Positions 8,215-16,008 are shown, counted from the stretch's first letter. The stretch is 29,976 bases of DNA from Actinomycetes bacterium (GCA_023401045.1 JAEXEM010000456.1:1-29976); one strand, 5' to 3'. The notes: generated by a model not told the origin, from the letters alone. Translations and numbers: made by a program.

Positions 8215-8229
8215 CTGCCCGACGGGCAG
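8215..8229. promoter_or_regulatory. Inverted repeat CTGCCC-GAC-GGGCAG
   Basis: A perfect 6-bp inverted repeat with a 3-nt centre lies 38 nt upstream of the small antitoxin-like gene start. It could be an operator or a 5'-UTR hairpin. No further support. Confidence 0.25.
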
Positions 8230-8266
8230 ACCGGCGCAGTGAGGGACACACACCAGGGGGACACGT

Positions 8267-8449
8267 ATGGGCATCGACGACCTCACGGGCAAGGCGTCCG
8301 AGGCGGTGCAGGGCGAGAAGGGCGAGCAGGTCAGCGACTCCGCCCTCGAGAAGGGCGCCGACGCGGCCTCGTCCGCGACCGGCGGCAAGCACGACGACCA
8401 GATCGACAAGGCGCAGTCGGCGGCGGACGAGAAGATCGGCGGCGAGTAA
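8267..8449 (+). CDS. MT0933/Rv0909-like small antitoxin family protein
   Basis: 60 aa from ATG 8267, with GGGGGA as Shine-Dalgarno about 6 nt upstream. The sequence begins MGIDDLTGKASEAV and carries TGGKHDDQIDKAQ, matching the pattern of short MT0933-type antitoxin proteins of actinobacteria (M-G-x-D-D-x-x-x-K-A ... TGGK...ID). It is highly charged, helical and cytoplasmic. In Mycobacterium the partner toxin (Rv0910-like, SRPBCC fold) lies beside it; no such gene is present here, so it is an orphan. It also superficially resembles CsbD-type stress proteins, so a stress-protein role is the alternative. Confidence 0.7.
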   Translation: MGIDDLTGKASEAVQGEKGEQVSDSALEKGADAASSATGGKHDDQIDKAQSAADEKIGGE

Positions 8450-8501
8450 GCGGCTCTCTCCGGGCCGGGCGTGAGCCGGTCCGGGTGGGCATAGAACACC
8501 C

Positions 8502-8549
8502 GCCCACGCCATGTGTCGACGCATCGTCGTGCACGGACACATGGTGGGC
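8502..8549. terminator. Long imperfect hairpin after the small antitoxin gene
   Basis: Outer stem GCCCAC (8502-8507) pairs with GTGGGC (8544-8549). After a 2-nt bulge, inner stem CATGTGTC (8510-8517) pairs with GACACATG (8536-8543). The 18-nt loop contains a further GACG-CAT-CGTC mini-stem. It lies 52 nt after the 8449 stop. No U-tract follows. It may be a terminator or the core of a small RNA. The remainder of the 8450-8717 gap holds only a -10-like TAACGT at 8623-8628. Confidence 0.4.
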
Positions 8550-8622
8550 CAGTCGGCCGATTGTGGGCGGGATACGCCAAGCGGCCGTGGCTCGCATCCC
8601 GGCCCGTAGCGCCGGCAGCCGC

Positions 8623-8628
8623 TAACGT
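8623..8628 (+). promoter_or_regulatory. Possible -10 (TAACGT) for the nuclease-helicase gene
   Basis: TAACGT fits TANNNT and lies 90 nt before the GTG at 8718, which would give a leader of about 83 nt. There is no convincing -35. Confidence 0.3.
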
Positions 8629-8717
8629 TCCCAGGTCAGCGGATCGACGGACTTCTCCCGTAGCAGGGCAGACATGTCCCCCCGCACGTTCATTCGTGCT
8701 GCCTGGGGGAAGTCCAC

Positions 8718-10616
8718 GTGCATGCGCTGCGCCGCAGTGCCACCGAGCTCGTCGCCGAGGTCGAGGGCGGACCGTCGGTGATCGAAGAAGCCCTCGCGCG
8801 ATTCCTGTATCACGAGGGTGTGGGGCGTGTCGGCGAGAGCGAGCGGCGATCGTGGCGGTCGTCGGTGCCGACGCTGGCGCACGACCTCCGTGAGGCGGGC
8901 CTCGGAGACGTCCATGTCCTGCTCGAGACCCGTCTGCCGCTCACGAGCAAGCGCGTCGACGTCATCCTCGCCGGCACGCACCCGCGAACTCGTCGCCACT
9001 CGTACGTCGTGCTCGAGCTGAAGCAGTGGTCCGGGGCTCACCGATGGCAGGGGAGCGACCATCTCGTCGACGTGCCAGGAGCGCCGTACCGGCCGTCGCT
9101 CCATCCCGGGCTGCAGGTCGACGGATACGTCGACTACCTCCGGGACTTCGTGCGCGTGCTCGCGGACGACGACGAGGCCGTCCGGGGAGCCGCCTACCTG
9201 CACAACGCCACCGACGAGTCCGTCGCCGACCTGCGCCGGCCCGAGTCAGGCGTGCGTTCTCCCGTCTTCACCGGGCAGAAGCGGTCCGAGTTCCACGACT
9301 GGCTGCGTGACCGGCTCGCGCCGGAGTCCGGCGCGCGAGCGGCAGACGAGCTCGTCTCCTCGTGGATCGCTCCGTCCCGCCAGCTGCTGTCGGTGGCCGC
9401 ACGGGAGGTGCAGGAGCGTGAGAGCTTCGTGCTGCTCGACGAGCAGCGCGTCGCCTACGAGCTCGTGCTCGCGGAGGTCCGCCGCGCCCACGAGGCCGAC
9501 CACAAGACGGCGGTTGTCATCGCAGGCGGTCCGGGCAGCGGCAAGAGCGTCATCGCGCTCTCGCTGCTGGGAGAGCTCGCGCGCCAGGGGCGGACCGTCA
9601 TGCACGCGACAGGCTCTCGATCGTTCACCCAGACCCTGCGGCAGGTGGCGGCGAAGGGGTCGCCGCGGACCCGGAGTCTCTTCGCGTACTTCAACAGCTT
9701 CATGACGGCGGAGAAGAACAGCCTCGACGTCCTCATCCTCGACGAGGCGCATCGCCTCCGCGAGACCTCGGTCAACCGGTACACCCGCAAGGAGATCCGG
9801 ACGCAGGCGAGGCCGCAGGTCGAGGAGCTGTTCGACGCGGCACGCGTCCCCGTCTTCCTGCTCGACCAGTACCAGGTGGTCCGGCCGGGCGAGCTGGGGT
9901 CCGTCACCGAGATCGAGGCGCATGCGCGCGCTCGCGGGCTCGAGGTGAGGCACGTCGACCTCAACGCCCAGTTCCGTGCCGGCGGGAGTGACACCTATCT
10001 CGACTGGGTCGTCAGGCTCCTGGGGCTTCGGGGAGACGGCCCCGTCGCCTGGGAGGACGAGTCGTCCTTCACCGTCGAGGTGGTCGACTCGCCCGAGGAG
10101 CTCGAGCGGAGGCTCTCCAAGCAGATCGAGTCCGGCATGAACGCGAGGATGACAGCCGGCTACTGCTGGCCCTGGAGCGACCCGAGACCGGACGGCACGC
10201 TCGTTGACGACGTCGCTATCGGCGACTGGCGACGGCCCTGGAACCTGCGAGGTGACCGGTCCGTCGGCGGCGCTCCTCCGTCCGCGCTGTGGGCCACGTC
10301 GGAGGGCGGGTTCGGACAGGTCGGCTGCGTGTACACGGCCCAGGGCTTCGAGTACTCGTGGAACGGCGTCATCCTCGGCCCCGACCTCGTGTGGCGTGGA
10401 GATCGATGGGTAGCACAGCGTCAGTACAACCGAGACCCCGACTTCCGTTCGAGGAAGACCGTCGACGACGCGACCTTCGACCGGCTCGTCCGGCACGTCT
10501 ACAAGGTGCTGCTCACGCGGGGGATGGTGGGGACGGTGATCTACTCGGTGGACGAGGAGACGCGCGAGTTCCTCACGGGGCTCGTGAACCCTTCGTCGGT
10601 GCATAGGCGACGATGA
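8718..10616 (+). CDS. DUF2075-like nuclease-helicase (PD-(D/E)XK + P-loop)
   Basis: 632 aa from GTG 8718, preceded by GGGGGA 8 nt upstream. The N-terminal region carries a PD-(D/E)XK-like nuclease signature: E70, D81 in KRVDVIL, and E100-x-K102 in VVLELKQW. A P-loop NTPase domain follows, with Walker A GGPGSGKS at 270-277, Walker B VLILDEAH with D342/E343, a sensor-like FLLDQYQVV, and a C-terminal helicase part with YTAQGFEYSW and a late LLTRGMxGT(V/I)IYS motif. This matches DUF2075/Schlafen-type group of bacterial helicases, which are often linked to phage defence. Predicted activity is ATP-driven nucleic-acid remodelling coupled to cleavage. It is followed 100 nt downstream by an HNH endonuclease gene on the same strand. 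Confidence 0.85.
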   Translation: MHALRRSATELVAEVEGGPSVIEEALARFLYHEGVGRVGESERRSWRSSVPTLAHDLREAGLGDVHVLLETRLPLTSKRVDVILAGTHPRTRRHSYVVLELKQWSGAHRWQGSDHLVDVPGAPYRPSLHPGLQVDGYVDYLRDFVRVLADDDEAVRGAAYLHNATDESVADLRRPESGVRSPVFTGQKRSEFHDWLRDRLAPESGARAADELVSSWIAPSRQLLSVAAREVQERESFVLLDEQRVAYELVLAEVRRAHEADHKTAVVIAGGPGSGKSVIALSLLGELARQGRTVMHATGSRSFTQTLRQVAAKGSPRTRSLFAYFNSFMTAEKNSLDVLILDEAHRLRETSVNRYTRKEIRTQARPQVEELFDAARVPVFLLDQYQVVRPGELGSVTEIEAHARARGLEVRHVDLNAQFRAGGSDTYLDWVVRLLGLRGDGPVAWEDESSFTVEVVDSPEELERRLSKQIESGMNARMTAGYCWPWSDPRPDGTLVDDVAIGDWRRPWNLRGDRSVGGAPPSALWATSEGGFGQVGCVYTAQGFEYSWNGVILGPDLVWRGDRWVAQRQYNRDPDFRSRKTVDDATFDRLVRHVYKVLLTRGMVGTVIYSVDEETREFLTGLVNPSSVHRRR

Positions 10617-10716
10617 CGGTGCGGGATGCGTCAGCGTCGGTCCGCGACCGTTTCGGCACGCCCGCGGGCAGCGTGCGTGTGCTCAAGACCCCGTCGGCAC
10701 ATGACGACGACCAGGC

Positions 10717-11730
10717 ATGACCCGCGTGCGCTACACCCCGGCCGACTACCTCGACCTCACGCCGGAGGACGCCCGCACGCAGTGGCTCTCGATCCTCGAT
10801 CGCAGGCCGGTTGAGCAGGGCCAGCGCCAGGAGAACTTCACGCCGGTCGAGACGATCCTGTGCCTCGCGGCGACGTACCTCGTCACCAGCACCGATTTCA
10901 GCAACAAGGCCGCCGTGCGCGCGCCCCAGCCGGTGCCAGAGCTGGCGCGGTTGTTCCGGCGTCCGCCGACAAGTGTCATCGCCAAGATGGACAACCTCGA
11001 CGGCGTGCGGCCCAAGGGGAACACGAACGACGTGCTCGTGGCCGCCGCGCTGAGGAGCGACCGTGAGCACCTTGCCGCGGTGTACCGGGCATGCCTCGCC
11101 GGCGCCCGGAGTGCGGGTATCGACGAGACCGTGCTCCCGGACTTCCTCGGCATTGAGGCCGGCGGGGAGGTCTGGCTGCTCGGGCAGGACGAGCTCGGGC
11201 CGAGCGTCCTCGAGCTCGCCGTCGAGGAGGCGGTCGGGACGTTCGCGGATGCTGGCTACAACGAGCGGGAGACCGAGCGGATCACGCTCGCCGCCGTCCG
11301 TGTCGGCCAGCACCGGTTTGCGCGCGACGTCCTTACCAACTGCGGTCATGCGTGCGTCTTCTGCGGGTTCGCGGCCCCAAGCGCCGGGCCATCGCACCTG
11401 CTGCGCGCCAGCCACGTGAAGCCGTGGCGGCACTCGACGAAGCGAGAACGGCTGCACGTCGCCAACGGCCTCGCCGCCTGCCCGACGCACGACGCGGCGT
11501 TCGACCAGGGGTTGCTCACCATCGAGGACGACCTGCGCATCACGGTGGCACCGAGCCTCGCGCTCGACCGGGATCGTCGACCGGCGGTGCGGCGGTACTT
11601 CGGTGCGCCGCACCTGTTCGAGCGGATGGCACTGCCGGCGAGGGCGACGGTCATCGACGTGCAGTATGCGCAGTGGCACCGGGAGCGCATCTTCCGGTCG
11701 GGCGACGCCGCCGTGCCCGCGTGGCAGTGA
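10717..11730 (+). CDS. HNH endonuclease (HNH_2-like) with N-terminal target domain
   Basis: 337 aa from ATG 10717; there is only a weak CCAGG upstream, and a GTG at 10723 is possible. Residues 1-195 are helical and hold an ETILCLAATY segment and an IAKMDNLDG motif, as seen in HNH restriction-like proteins whose N-terminus recognises DNA. The nuclease region has C213xxC216 (ACVFC), ASHVKPW with H233, N250 in ANGLAAC, and H258 in PTHDAAFDQG. This gives a complete HNH triad of the HNH_2 type. It is predicted to cleave DNA as a restriction-like enzyme. It lies next to the nuclease-helicase gene with no terminator hairpin in the 100-nt gap, so the two may form one unit. No methyltransferase is nearby, which favours a modification-dependent or phage-specific activity. 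Confidence 0.85.
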   Translation: MTRVRYTPADYLDLTPEDARTQWLSILDRRPVEQGQRQENFTPVETILCLAATYLVTSTDFSNKAAVRAPQPVPELARLFRRPPTSVIAKMDNLDGVRPKGNTNDVLVAAALRSDREHLAAVYRACLAGARSAGIDETVLPDFLGIEAGGEVWLLGQDELGPSVLELAVEEAVGTFADAGYNERETERITLAAVRVGQHRFARDVLTNCGHACVFCGFAAPSAGPSHLLRASHVKPWRHSTKRERLHVANGLAACPTHDAAFDQGLLTIEDDLRITVAPSLALDRDRRPAVRRYFGAPHLFERMALPARATVIDVQYAQWHRERIFRSGDAAVPAWQ

Positions 11731-11821
11731 GCGCCGCTTGACGACCTGACGCGCGTCCGCCACCAGGTGTCTCGTCCTCTACCGGACGCACGCGCTGCGG
11801 CATGACCGGACATGAACGGGA

Positions 11822-11870
11822 GCTGGTCGGCGTGCCCCGGCTCCCTGCTCCGGGGCACGCCGTCACCAGC
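11822..11870. terminator. Strong bidirectional hairpin between convergent genes
   Basis: GGCGTGCCCCGG (11829-11840) pairs perfectly with CCGGGGCACGCC (11850-11861) across a 9-nt loop. An outer GCTGGT/ACCAGC stem (11822-11827 with 11865-11870) adds 6 bp beyond a small internal loop. No U-tract. It lies between the HNH gene and the convergent DUF4352-like gene, the expected place of a shared terminator. Confidence 0.7.
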
Positions 11871-11881
11871 CCGCGCACGAC

Positions 11882-12538
11882 TCACCCGACGTTGACGGTC
11901 ACCCCTCCCGAGAACGGCGAGTCGCGAAGCTCGAGGCTCACCGGGGTCGCGTCGGCGGGGATGTCGAAGACGACCGTGCCCTGCACGCTGTTGCCGGGGT
12001 TGATCTGGTTGAGGAACGACTCGGCGTCGCCCAGGTAGATCGCGGCGGACCCGTCGGCGGAGTGGGTGCGGCCCTGAGCGTCGAGGAGCTTCTGGCTCGA
12101 CCCGTCGAAGTACTGGGCCTTGTCGCCGATGTTCGTCACCGTGACGTGGACGAGGGTGAACTGTCCCTGCGCGTCCTTGCCGAACACGTCGTCACCGACG
12201 CGTGCGACGCCTGCCTCGACGGACGTCACGGTGAACTCGAACTTGCCGTCACGCGCGGGGGTGCCGATCCCGGGGGCGGCGGGCTCGGCGGCAGGCTCCT
12301 CGGCGGCGGGCGCAGGGTCGGCGGCCGTGCCGTCCGCGGCGGATGGCTCTGCCGTGGATGCTGCCTCAGGGGAGTCGTCACCGCCTCCGCCGCCGAGCGC
12401 ACCGACGACGAACACGACGGCGACGACCGCACCGATGGTGGTGAGGACCTTGTGGCGGGCGAACCACGAGCGCTGCGGTGCGGGGGCGCCGGCCGGGACC
12501 GGGGCGGGGGACGGGTCGGTGGGGACGGGGTGGTTCAT
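11882..12538 (-). CDS. DUF4352-like membrane-anchored surface protein
   Basis: 218 aa from ATG 12538, preceded by a strong GAGGAG Shine-Dalgarno 5 nt upstream. The order is a Pro-rich N-terminus (about 1-22), a basic RHK, one TM/signal anchor (VLTTIGAVVAVVFVVGALGG), a long Ala/Pro/Glu linker, then a beta-sandwich domain from about residue 90. That domain carries FEFTVTSVEAGV, FTLVHVTVTNIG, LLDAQGRTH, NPGNSVQGTVVFDIP and LELRDSPF. This pattern is typical of DUF4352 (immunoglobulin-like, extracellular). It is probably a surface sensor or scaffold; exact function unknown. It is divergent from the histidine kinase gene (167 nt apart), so the two could be co-regulated. Confidence 0.85.
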   Translation of the reverse strand: MNHPVPTDPSPAPVPAGAPAPQRSWFARHKVLTTIGAVVAVVFVVGALGGGGGDDSPEAASTAEPSAADGTAADPAPAAEEPAAEPAAPGIGTPARDGKFEFTVTSVEAGVARVGDDVFGKDAQGQFTLVHVTVTNIGDKAQYFDGSSQKLLDAQGRTHSADGSAAIYLGDAESFLNQINPGNSVQGTVVFDIPADATPVSLELRDSPFSGGVTVNVG

Positions 12539-12693
12539 GGCTGCTCCTCGGGTCGGTGCGGTACGGCCCGATCCTTCGATGCCGGACCCCGCCACCGGGT
12601 CCACCGACCGGCTCGACCCGGCTGGCCGTTCGGGCGACCCCGGGCGGTCGCGGACCGACCGACCGGTGGGCCTGGGACGTCGGTGGTCCGACC

Positions 12694-12699
12694 TACGCT
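12694..12699 (+). promoter_or_regulatory. -10 hexamer (TACGCT) for a leaderless histidine kinase start
   Basis: TACGCT, spacer CCACGC (6 nt), ATG 12706. The spacing predicts a leaderless transcript and fixes the kinase start although the frame is open upstream. Confidence 0.5.
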
Positions 12700-12705
12700 C
12701 CACGC

Positions 12706-13986
12706 ATGTCCCCGTCCCCGTCGGTCCAGCGCGGCCACCGCAGCGGCTTCCTCTGGTGGCGCAGGTGGGCGGACACCCCGATCACCGCCATGAGCGTCAT
12801 CGCGGCGGGCTTCTTCGGGATGAGCGAAGTGGCCTTCGCCATCCCTGGCGGGCCGGACGCCTCGCCGGTCTTCGCGCTGCTCGGCCTGCTCCTCATGCTC
12901 GTGGCGGTCGGCACCGGAGCCGCCCTCGTCTGGCGTCGCCGCTTCGCCGTCCCGGTCTGCCTCGGGACGGCCGTGGCGGGTGCGGTCCTGCCGGTGGGGG
13001 CGCTCGCCTCGCTCATCGCGCTGCCGTGGGTGCTGGCGACAGCGGGCCGGCGGACGGCCGCGTGGTGCACGGCCGCGGTCGGCGCTGCGGTCACCGCCGC
13101 GATGGTGCGGGACTGGTCGCGTGAGGGCGACGCCGTCATGTGGGCCGCGAAGGACCCCGAGGGAGTCCGGACCTACCTCACCGGACCCGGCTATGTCGCC
13201 ATGGGCGTCCTCGCGCTGGGTGTCTCGGTCGGCGTCGGACTCGTGCGGCGGTTCGTCGTGGCTGCCGGGACGGCGCGGCGCGCTGCGGAGGAGAGCGAGC
13301 TCCGGGCCGCCGAGCTGCGCACCCAGACGGACCGCCTGCGCACCGAGCTCACGCGTCAGGAGGAGCGGGAGCTCATCGCCCGCGAGATGCACGACACCGT
13401 GGCGCACCACCTCTCGCTCGTCTCGCTGCACGCCGCGGCGCTCGAGGTCTCGGCCGACGACCCTGGCACGGACGTGCCGGAGTCGGCGAGGTCCATGCGG
13501 TCCTCGGCACACCGGGCGCTCGAGGAGATGCGCACCCTCATCGCCAGCCTCCGTACAGCCGGCGACGACAGCGCCGAACGGTACGCGGGTCCCGCGCCGC
13601 GCCTCGTCGACCTCGTGACGCTCATCGACCAGGCGCGAGGGGCGGGTGCGGACATCGGTGCCACCGTCTTCGTCGACGGTGGGGACGACGCACCGCCGGC
13701 GCTCACCCGGGCCGTCTACCGCGTCGTCCAGGAGTCGCTGACGAACGCCATGAAGCACGCACCGGGGGCGCGCGTCACCGTCGACCTGCGCGCCCGGCCC
13801 GGTGACGGGGTCGACGTGACCGTCACCAACGACCTGGTCGAGGGGGCATCCGGGCCGGGCGGCGCGGGCCTCGTCGGCATGCGTGAAAGAACGGTGGCTC
13901 TCGGTGGGGACTTCGAGGCCGGTGCCCGCGACGGACGGTTCGAGGTCCGCGTCCACCTGCCGTGGCCTGCACCGGTGCCGGCCTGA
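12706..13986 (+). CDS. NarL-type sensor histidine kinase
   Basis: 426 aa. The N-terminal half has about five or six hydrophobic segments between residues 25 and 185, with little extracellular sequence, so it probably senses the membrane or a small ligand. A linker coiled coil (about 190-222, rich in Glu/Arg/Ala) leads to a HisKA_3 dimerisation domain with the phospho-acceptor H229 in REMHDTVAHH. The HATPase domain has an N-box (VVQESLTNAMKHAPG) and a glycine box (GGAGLVGMRERTVALGG). It phosphorylates the response regulator encoded 65 nt downstream. Start chosen by the -10 spacing. The gene is divergent from the DUF4352-like surface protein. Confidence 0.95.
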   Translation: MSPSPSVQRGHRSGFLWWRRWADTPITAMSVIAAGFFGMSEVAFAIPGGPDASPVFALLGLLLMLVAVGTGAALVWRRRFAVPVCLGTAVAGAVLPVGALASLIALPWVLATAGRRTAAWCTAAVGAAVTAAMVRDWSREGDAVMWAAKDPEGVRTYLTGPGYVAMGVLALGVSVGVGLVRRFVVAAGTARRAAEESELRAAELRTQTDRLRTELTRQEERELIAREMHDTVAHHLSLVSLHAAALEVSADDPGTDVPESARSMRSSAHRALEEMRTLIASLRTAGDDSAERYAGPAPRLVDLVTLIDQARGAGADIGATVFVDGGDDAPPALTRAVYRVVQESLTNAMKHAPGARVTVDLRARPGDGVDVTVTNDLVEGASGPGGAGLVGMRERTVALGGDFEAGARDGRFEVRVHLPWPAPVPA

Positions 13987-14038
13987 CGCTCCCATGACCG
14001 CACGCGCGACGGCGCAGGACCCTGTCGGCGGTCGTCGG

Positions 14039-14044
14039 TACCGT
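14039..14044 (+). promoter_or_regulatory. -10 hexamer (TACCGT) for the response regulator
   Basis: TACCGT, spacer CGGCGAC (7 nt), GTG 14052. This suggests the regulator can be transcribed separately from its kinase as a leaderless mRNA. Confidence 0.4.
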
Positions 14045-14051
14045 CGGCGAC

Positions 14052-14714
14052 GTGATCCGAGTGCTTGTCGTCGACGACGACCCCATGGTGCGGCGACTGC
14101 TGCGGATGATCCTGCGCCCGGACGACATCGAGGTCGTGGCCGAGGCCGGCGACGGGGACGAGGCCGTCACCCTGACCCAGGCGCACCACCCGGACGTCGT
14201 CCTCATGGACCTGCGCATGCCCCGGGTCGACGGCATCCGCGCGACGGCACTCGTCCGGGCTCTGCCCGACGCGCCCGGCGTCATCGCCATGACGTCGTTC
14301 GACACCGAGTCGGTGATCCTCGACGCCGTCCACGCCGGCGCGGCCGGCTTCCTCGCGAAGGACTCCGCCCCGGCGGACATCGAGGCCGCCGTGCGAGCGG
14401 TCGCGGCGGGGGAGGGGTGGCTCTCGGCGCGTGCGGCACGCACCGTCATGGAGCAGGTCACCGCCGACCGCGCCGCCGCCGCGAGCCGGGACGCCCAGGA
14501 GCGGTTGAGCGTGCTCACCGACCGCGAGGCGGACGTCGCCCACGCCGTCGCCGCCGGTCAGTCCAACGGTGACATCGCCCGCGCACTCTTCCTCTCCGAG
14601 GCGACGGTCAAGACGCACCTCGCGCGGGCGATGGACAAGCTCGGCGTGGACGGGAGGGTGCAGGTCGCCATGCTCGTGGCGCTGGCGGGCTCGGCGGTGC
14701 CGGGCGCTCGCTGA
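14052..14714 (+). CDS. NarL/LuxR-family response regulator
   Basis: 220 aa from GTG 14052. The receiver domain has acidic D8-D10, phospho-acceptor D53 in VLMDLRMP, T81 and K103 in FLAKDSAP: all key residues are present. The C-terminal LuxR-type HTH lies at about 150-205 ([36 protein letters not shown]). It is a DNA-binding transcription regulator paired with the kinase immediately upstream. Its stop is 15 nt from that of the convergent PIN gene. Targets are not evident; the divergent DUF4352-like gene is one candidate. Confidence 0.95.
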   Translation: MIRVLVVDDDPMVRRLLRMILRPDDIEVVAEAGDGDEAVTLTQAHHPDVVLMDLRMPRVDGIRATALVRALPDAPGVIAMTSFDTESVILDAVHAGAAGFLAKDSAPADIEAAVRAVAAGEGWLSARAARTVMEQVTADRAAAASRDAQERLSVLTDREADVAHAVAAGQSNGDIARALFLSEATVKTHLARAMDKLGVDGRVQVAMLVALAGSAVPGAR

Positions 14715-14729
14715 CCGCGGCGCCTCGCC

Positions 14730-15311
14730 TCACATCTGGCGGTGCAGGTGCGCCAGCACTCGTTCGGCGAACTGTGGGCAGTCGGCCTTGCGCAGAGCGG
14801 CCGCCAGGTCGGCTTCTCCTCGGCGCCGGACCCAGTAGGCGCACATCTGACGCACGACCGTCGCGACGAGCTCTGGGGAGGAGTCGTCGACGAGAGCGAG
14901 GAAGTCGTCAGGGTGCATGACCTCGTAGGGCGACGTGTTCTCGTCCCACGTGAAGTCGGCGGCGTTGCACGTGACGAGCACGTCCGCCCGGCATGCGACC
15001 GCGGCCGCGTGGACGTGTGCGTCGCCCGTGTCGCGCCCGCGGTATGTCGCGTCGACCTCGAACCGTTCGACGCGCCCAGCTTCGAACGTCCCCGCGAGCT
15101 GGTCGCGGATGCCCGTGATGCGATCACCCGGCCAGCTCGGGTTGCTCTTTCGTAGGTGGTAGATCAGCTCTGCCAGCACGTCCTCGGTCCAGTGGACGAC
15201 GAACGGAGGAGAGTCGGGGACCGTGTAGAGCATGCCGAGCCAGTCGCGCAGCGTGCGCGAGAACCACACGTTGGCGTCGACGAAGGTGCTGTACGCCCCG
15301 GTCCCCTGCAT
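14730..15311 (-). CDS. PIN-domain toxin-like protein
   Basis: 193 aa. ATG 15311 follows a -10-like TAAGGT by 6 nt. The PIN fold shows the N-terminal acidic FVDANVWFS (D12), a downstream acidic ELIYHL, the DTGDAHVHAAAVACRADVLVTCNAADF block with the conserved acidic pair, and a C-terminal helical extension. Predicted Mg-dependent RNase. The size and extra C-terminus resemble the PIN_3 group rather than short VapC. The gene 70 nt upstream encodes an excisionase-HTH protein, the usual antitoxin of such PIN proteins in actinobacteria. Confidence 0.85.
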   Translation of the reverse strand: MQGTGAYSTFVDANVWFSRTLRDWLGMLYTVPDSPPFVVHWTEDVLAELIYHLRKSNPSWPGDRITGIRDQLAGTFEAGRVERFEVDATYRGRDTGDAHVHAAAVACRADVLVTCNAADFTWDENTSPYEVMHPDDFLALVDDSSPELVATVVRQMCAYWVRRRGEADLAAALRKADCPQFAERVLAHLHRQM

Positions 15312-15317
15312 GCGCGG

Positions 15318-15323
15318 ACCTTA
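15318..15323 (-). promoter_or_regulatory. -10-like hexamer (TAAGGT) before the PIN gene
   Basis: TAAGGT, spacer CCGCGC (6 nt), ATG 15311. The toxin may have a leaderless internal promoter besides read-through from the antitoxin gene. Confidence 0.35.
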
Positions 15324-15350
15324 GCGATCGATGGCTGCGACGGACGTGAC

Positions 15351-15373
15351 GTGCCGACCGTGTCGGACGGCAC
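15351..15373. other. Hairpin between antitoxin and toxin genes
   Basis: GTGCCG (15351-15356) pairs with CGGCAC (15368-15373); inside, after an A-A mismatch, CCG pairs with CGG around a TGT loop. It lies in the 70-nt gap between the two genes and could attenuate toxin expression relative to antitoxin. Confidence 0.35.
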
Positions 15374-15381
15374 CTCAGTCG

Positions 15382-15816
15382 TCACTCCTCGTCGTCCTCC
15401 AGCTCGAGCAGAGCTGCGAAGGCGGCGCGCTCACGTTCACGTCGGGCTGCCTTCGCCGCCAGCACGTCCTCGGTCCGCAGGCGGGTGTGGGTCCCGACCT
15501 TGTGCGCAGGGATCGTTCCGTCTTTGACCATCTTCATGAGCGTGGGCCGGGAGATCCCGAGCATCGCGGCCGCGGTGGACGTCGTCACCTCCCGCGGCGT
15601 GGTCGTGACCGTGACCGTGGAGCCGGAGGCGACCGCGCGCAGCACCTCCTGGAGGAGGACGCCGATGTCGCGCGGGAGCGGCTCGGCGGCGGCGTCCGTT
15701 CGTGCTACCGAGAGGAACCCACCGGGGCCCTCGAGTGACCCCAGTACGTGTTGGGCGAGCTCGGAGTCGTGGTCGTCGGTGAGCAGGTCTCGTCGTGCGG
15801 CAACACGCGTCGCCAT
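15382..15816 (-). CDS. Excisionase-type HTH antitoxin
   Basis: 144 aa from ATG 15816, with GGGAGA as Shine-Dalgarno. The N-terminal half is unremarkable. A MerR/excisionase-like winged helix lies at about residues 76-123 (TSTAAAMLGISRPTLMKMVKDG, then IPAHKVGTHTRLRTEDVL). A charged helical tail (about 124-144) follows and could neutralise the toxin. This architecture is common in antitoxins paired with PIN toxins. Likely autoregulated: two inverted repeats surround its predicted promoter (15870-15884 and 15902-15917). Confidence 0.85.
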   Translation of the reverse strand: MATRVAARRDLLTDDHDSELAQHVLGSLEGPGGFLSVARTDAAAEPLPRDIGVLLQEVLRAVASGSTVTVTTTPREVTTSTAAAMLGISRPTLMKMVKDGTIPAHKVGTHTRLRTEDVLAAKAARRERERAAFAALLELEDDEE

Positions 15817-15869
15817 GATGTCTCCCTCGGCCTCGGGGCTCTGTGGCGCGCTCGCTCCGCCGACTCCCC

Positions 15870-15917
15870 GTCACGCAACGTGACAGTCGCAACTGTAAGC
15901 AGGTTGCAGATACAACC
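15870..15917 (-). promoter_or_regulatory. Antitoxin promoter with two inverted repeats
   Basis: On the minus strand a -10-like TACAGT sits at 15897-15892. Downstream of it GTCACG-TTG-CGTGAC (15870-15884) is a perfect 6-bp inverted repeat near the predicted start of transcription. Upstream, GGTTG-TATCTG-CAACC (15902-15917) is a 5-bp inverted repeat between the -10 and the expected -35. These are plausible operators for the HTH antitoxin. The rest of the 15817-16008 gap shows nothing else. Confidence 0.5.
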
Positions 15918-16008
15918 GCAACGTCTGGATGGGGACAGCAACCCGTCCCGGCGCTGCTCGACTACGTCGTGCCCGATGCCGGCGCGTAACAGCGCGTACT
16001 GGGCATAG

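Noticed and set aside
7246..8625. 459-codon plus-strand frame across the DUF805 gene
   Set aside because: It crosses a hairpin and the convergent DUF805 gene and has low-complexity Arg/Gly/Asp composition. The DUF805 and MT0933-like frames are clearly the coding ones.
9246..10604. 452-codon minus-strand frame opposite the nuclease-helicase gene
   Set aside because: No recognisable domain; the opposite strand has Walker motifs and nuclease residues in frame.
12535..13995. 486-codon minus-strand frame opposite the histidine kinase
   Set aside because: Shadow frame; the kinase motifs are on the plus strand.
14569..14838. Short frames around the end of the response regulator
   Set aside because: They overlap the LuxR HTH out of frame and show no independent start signal.
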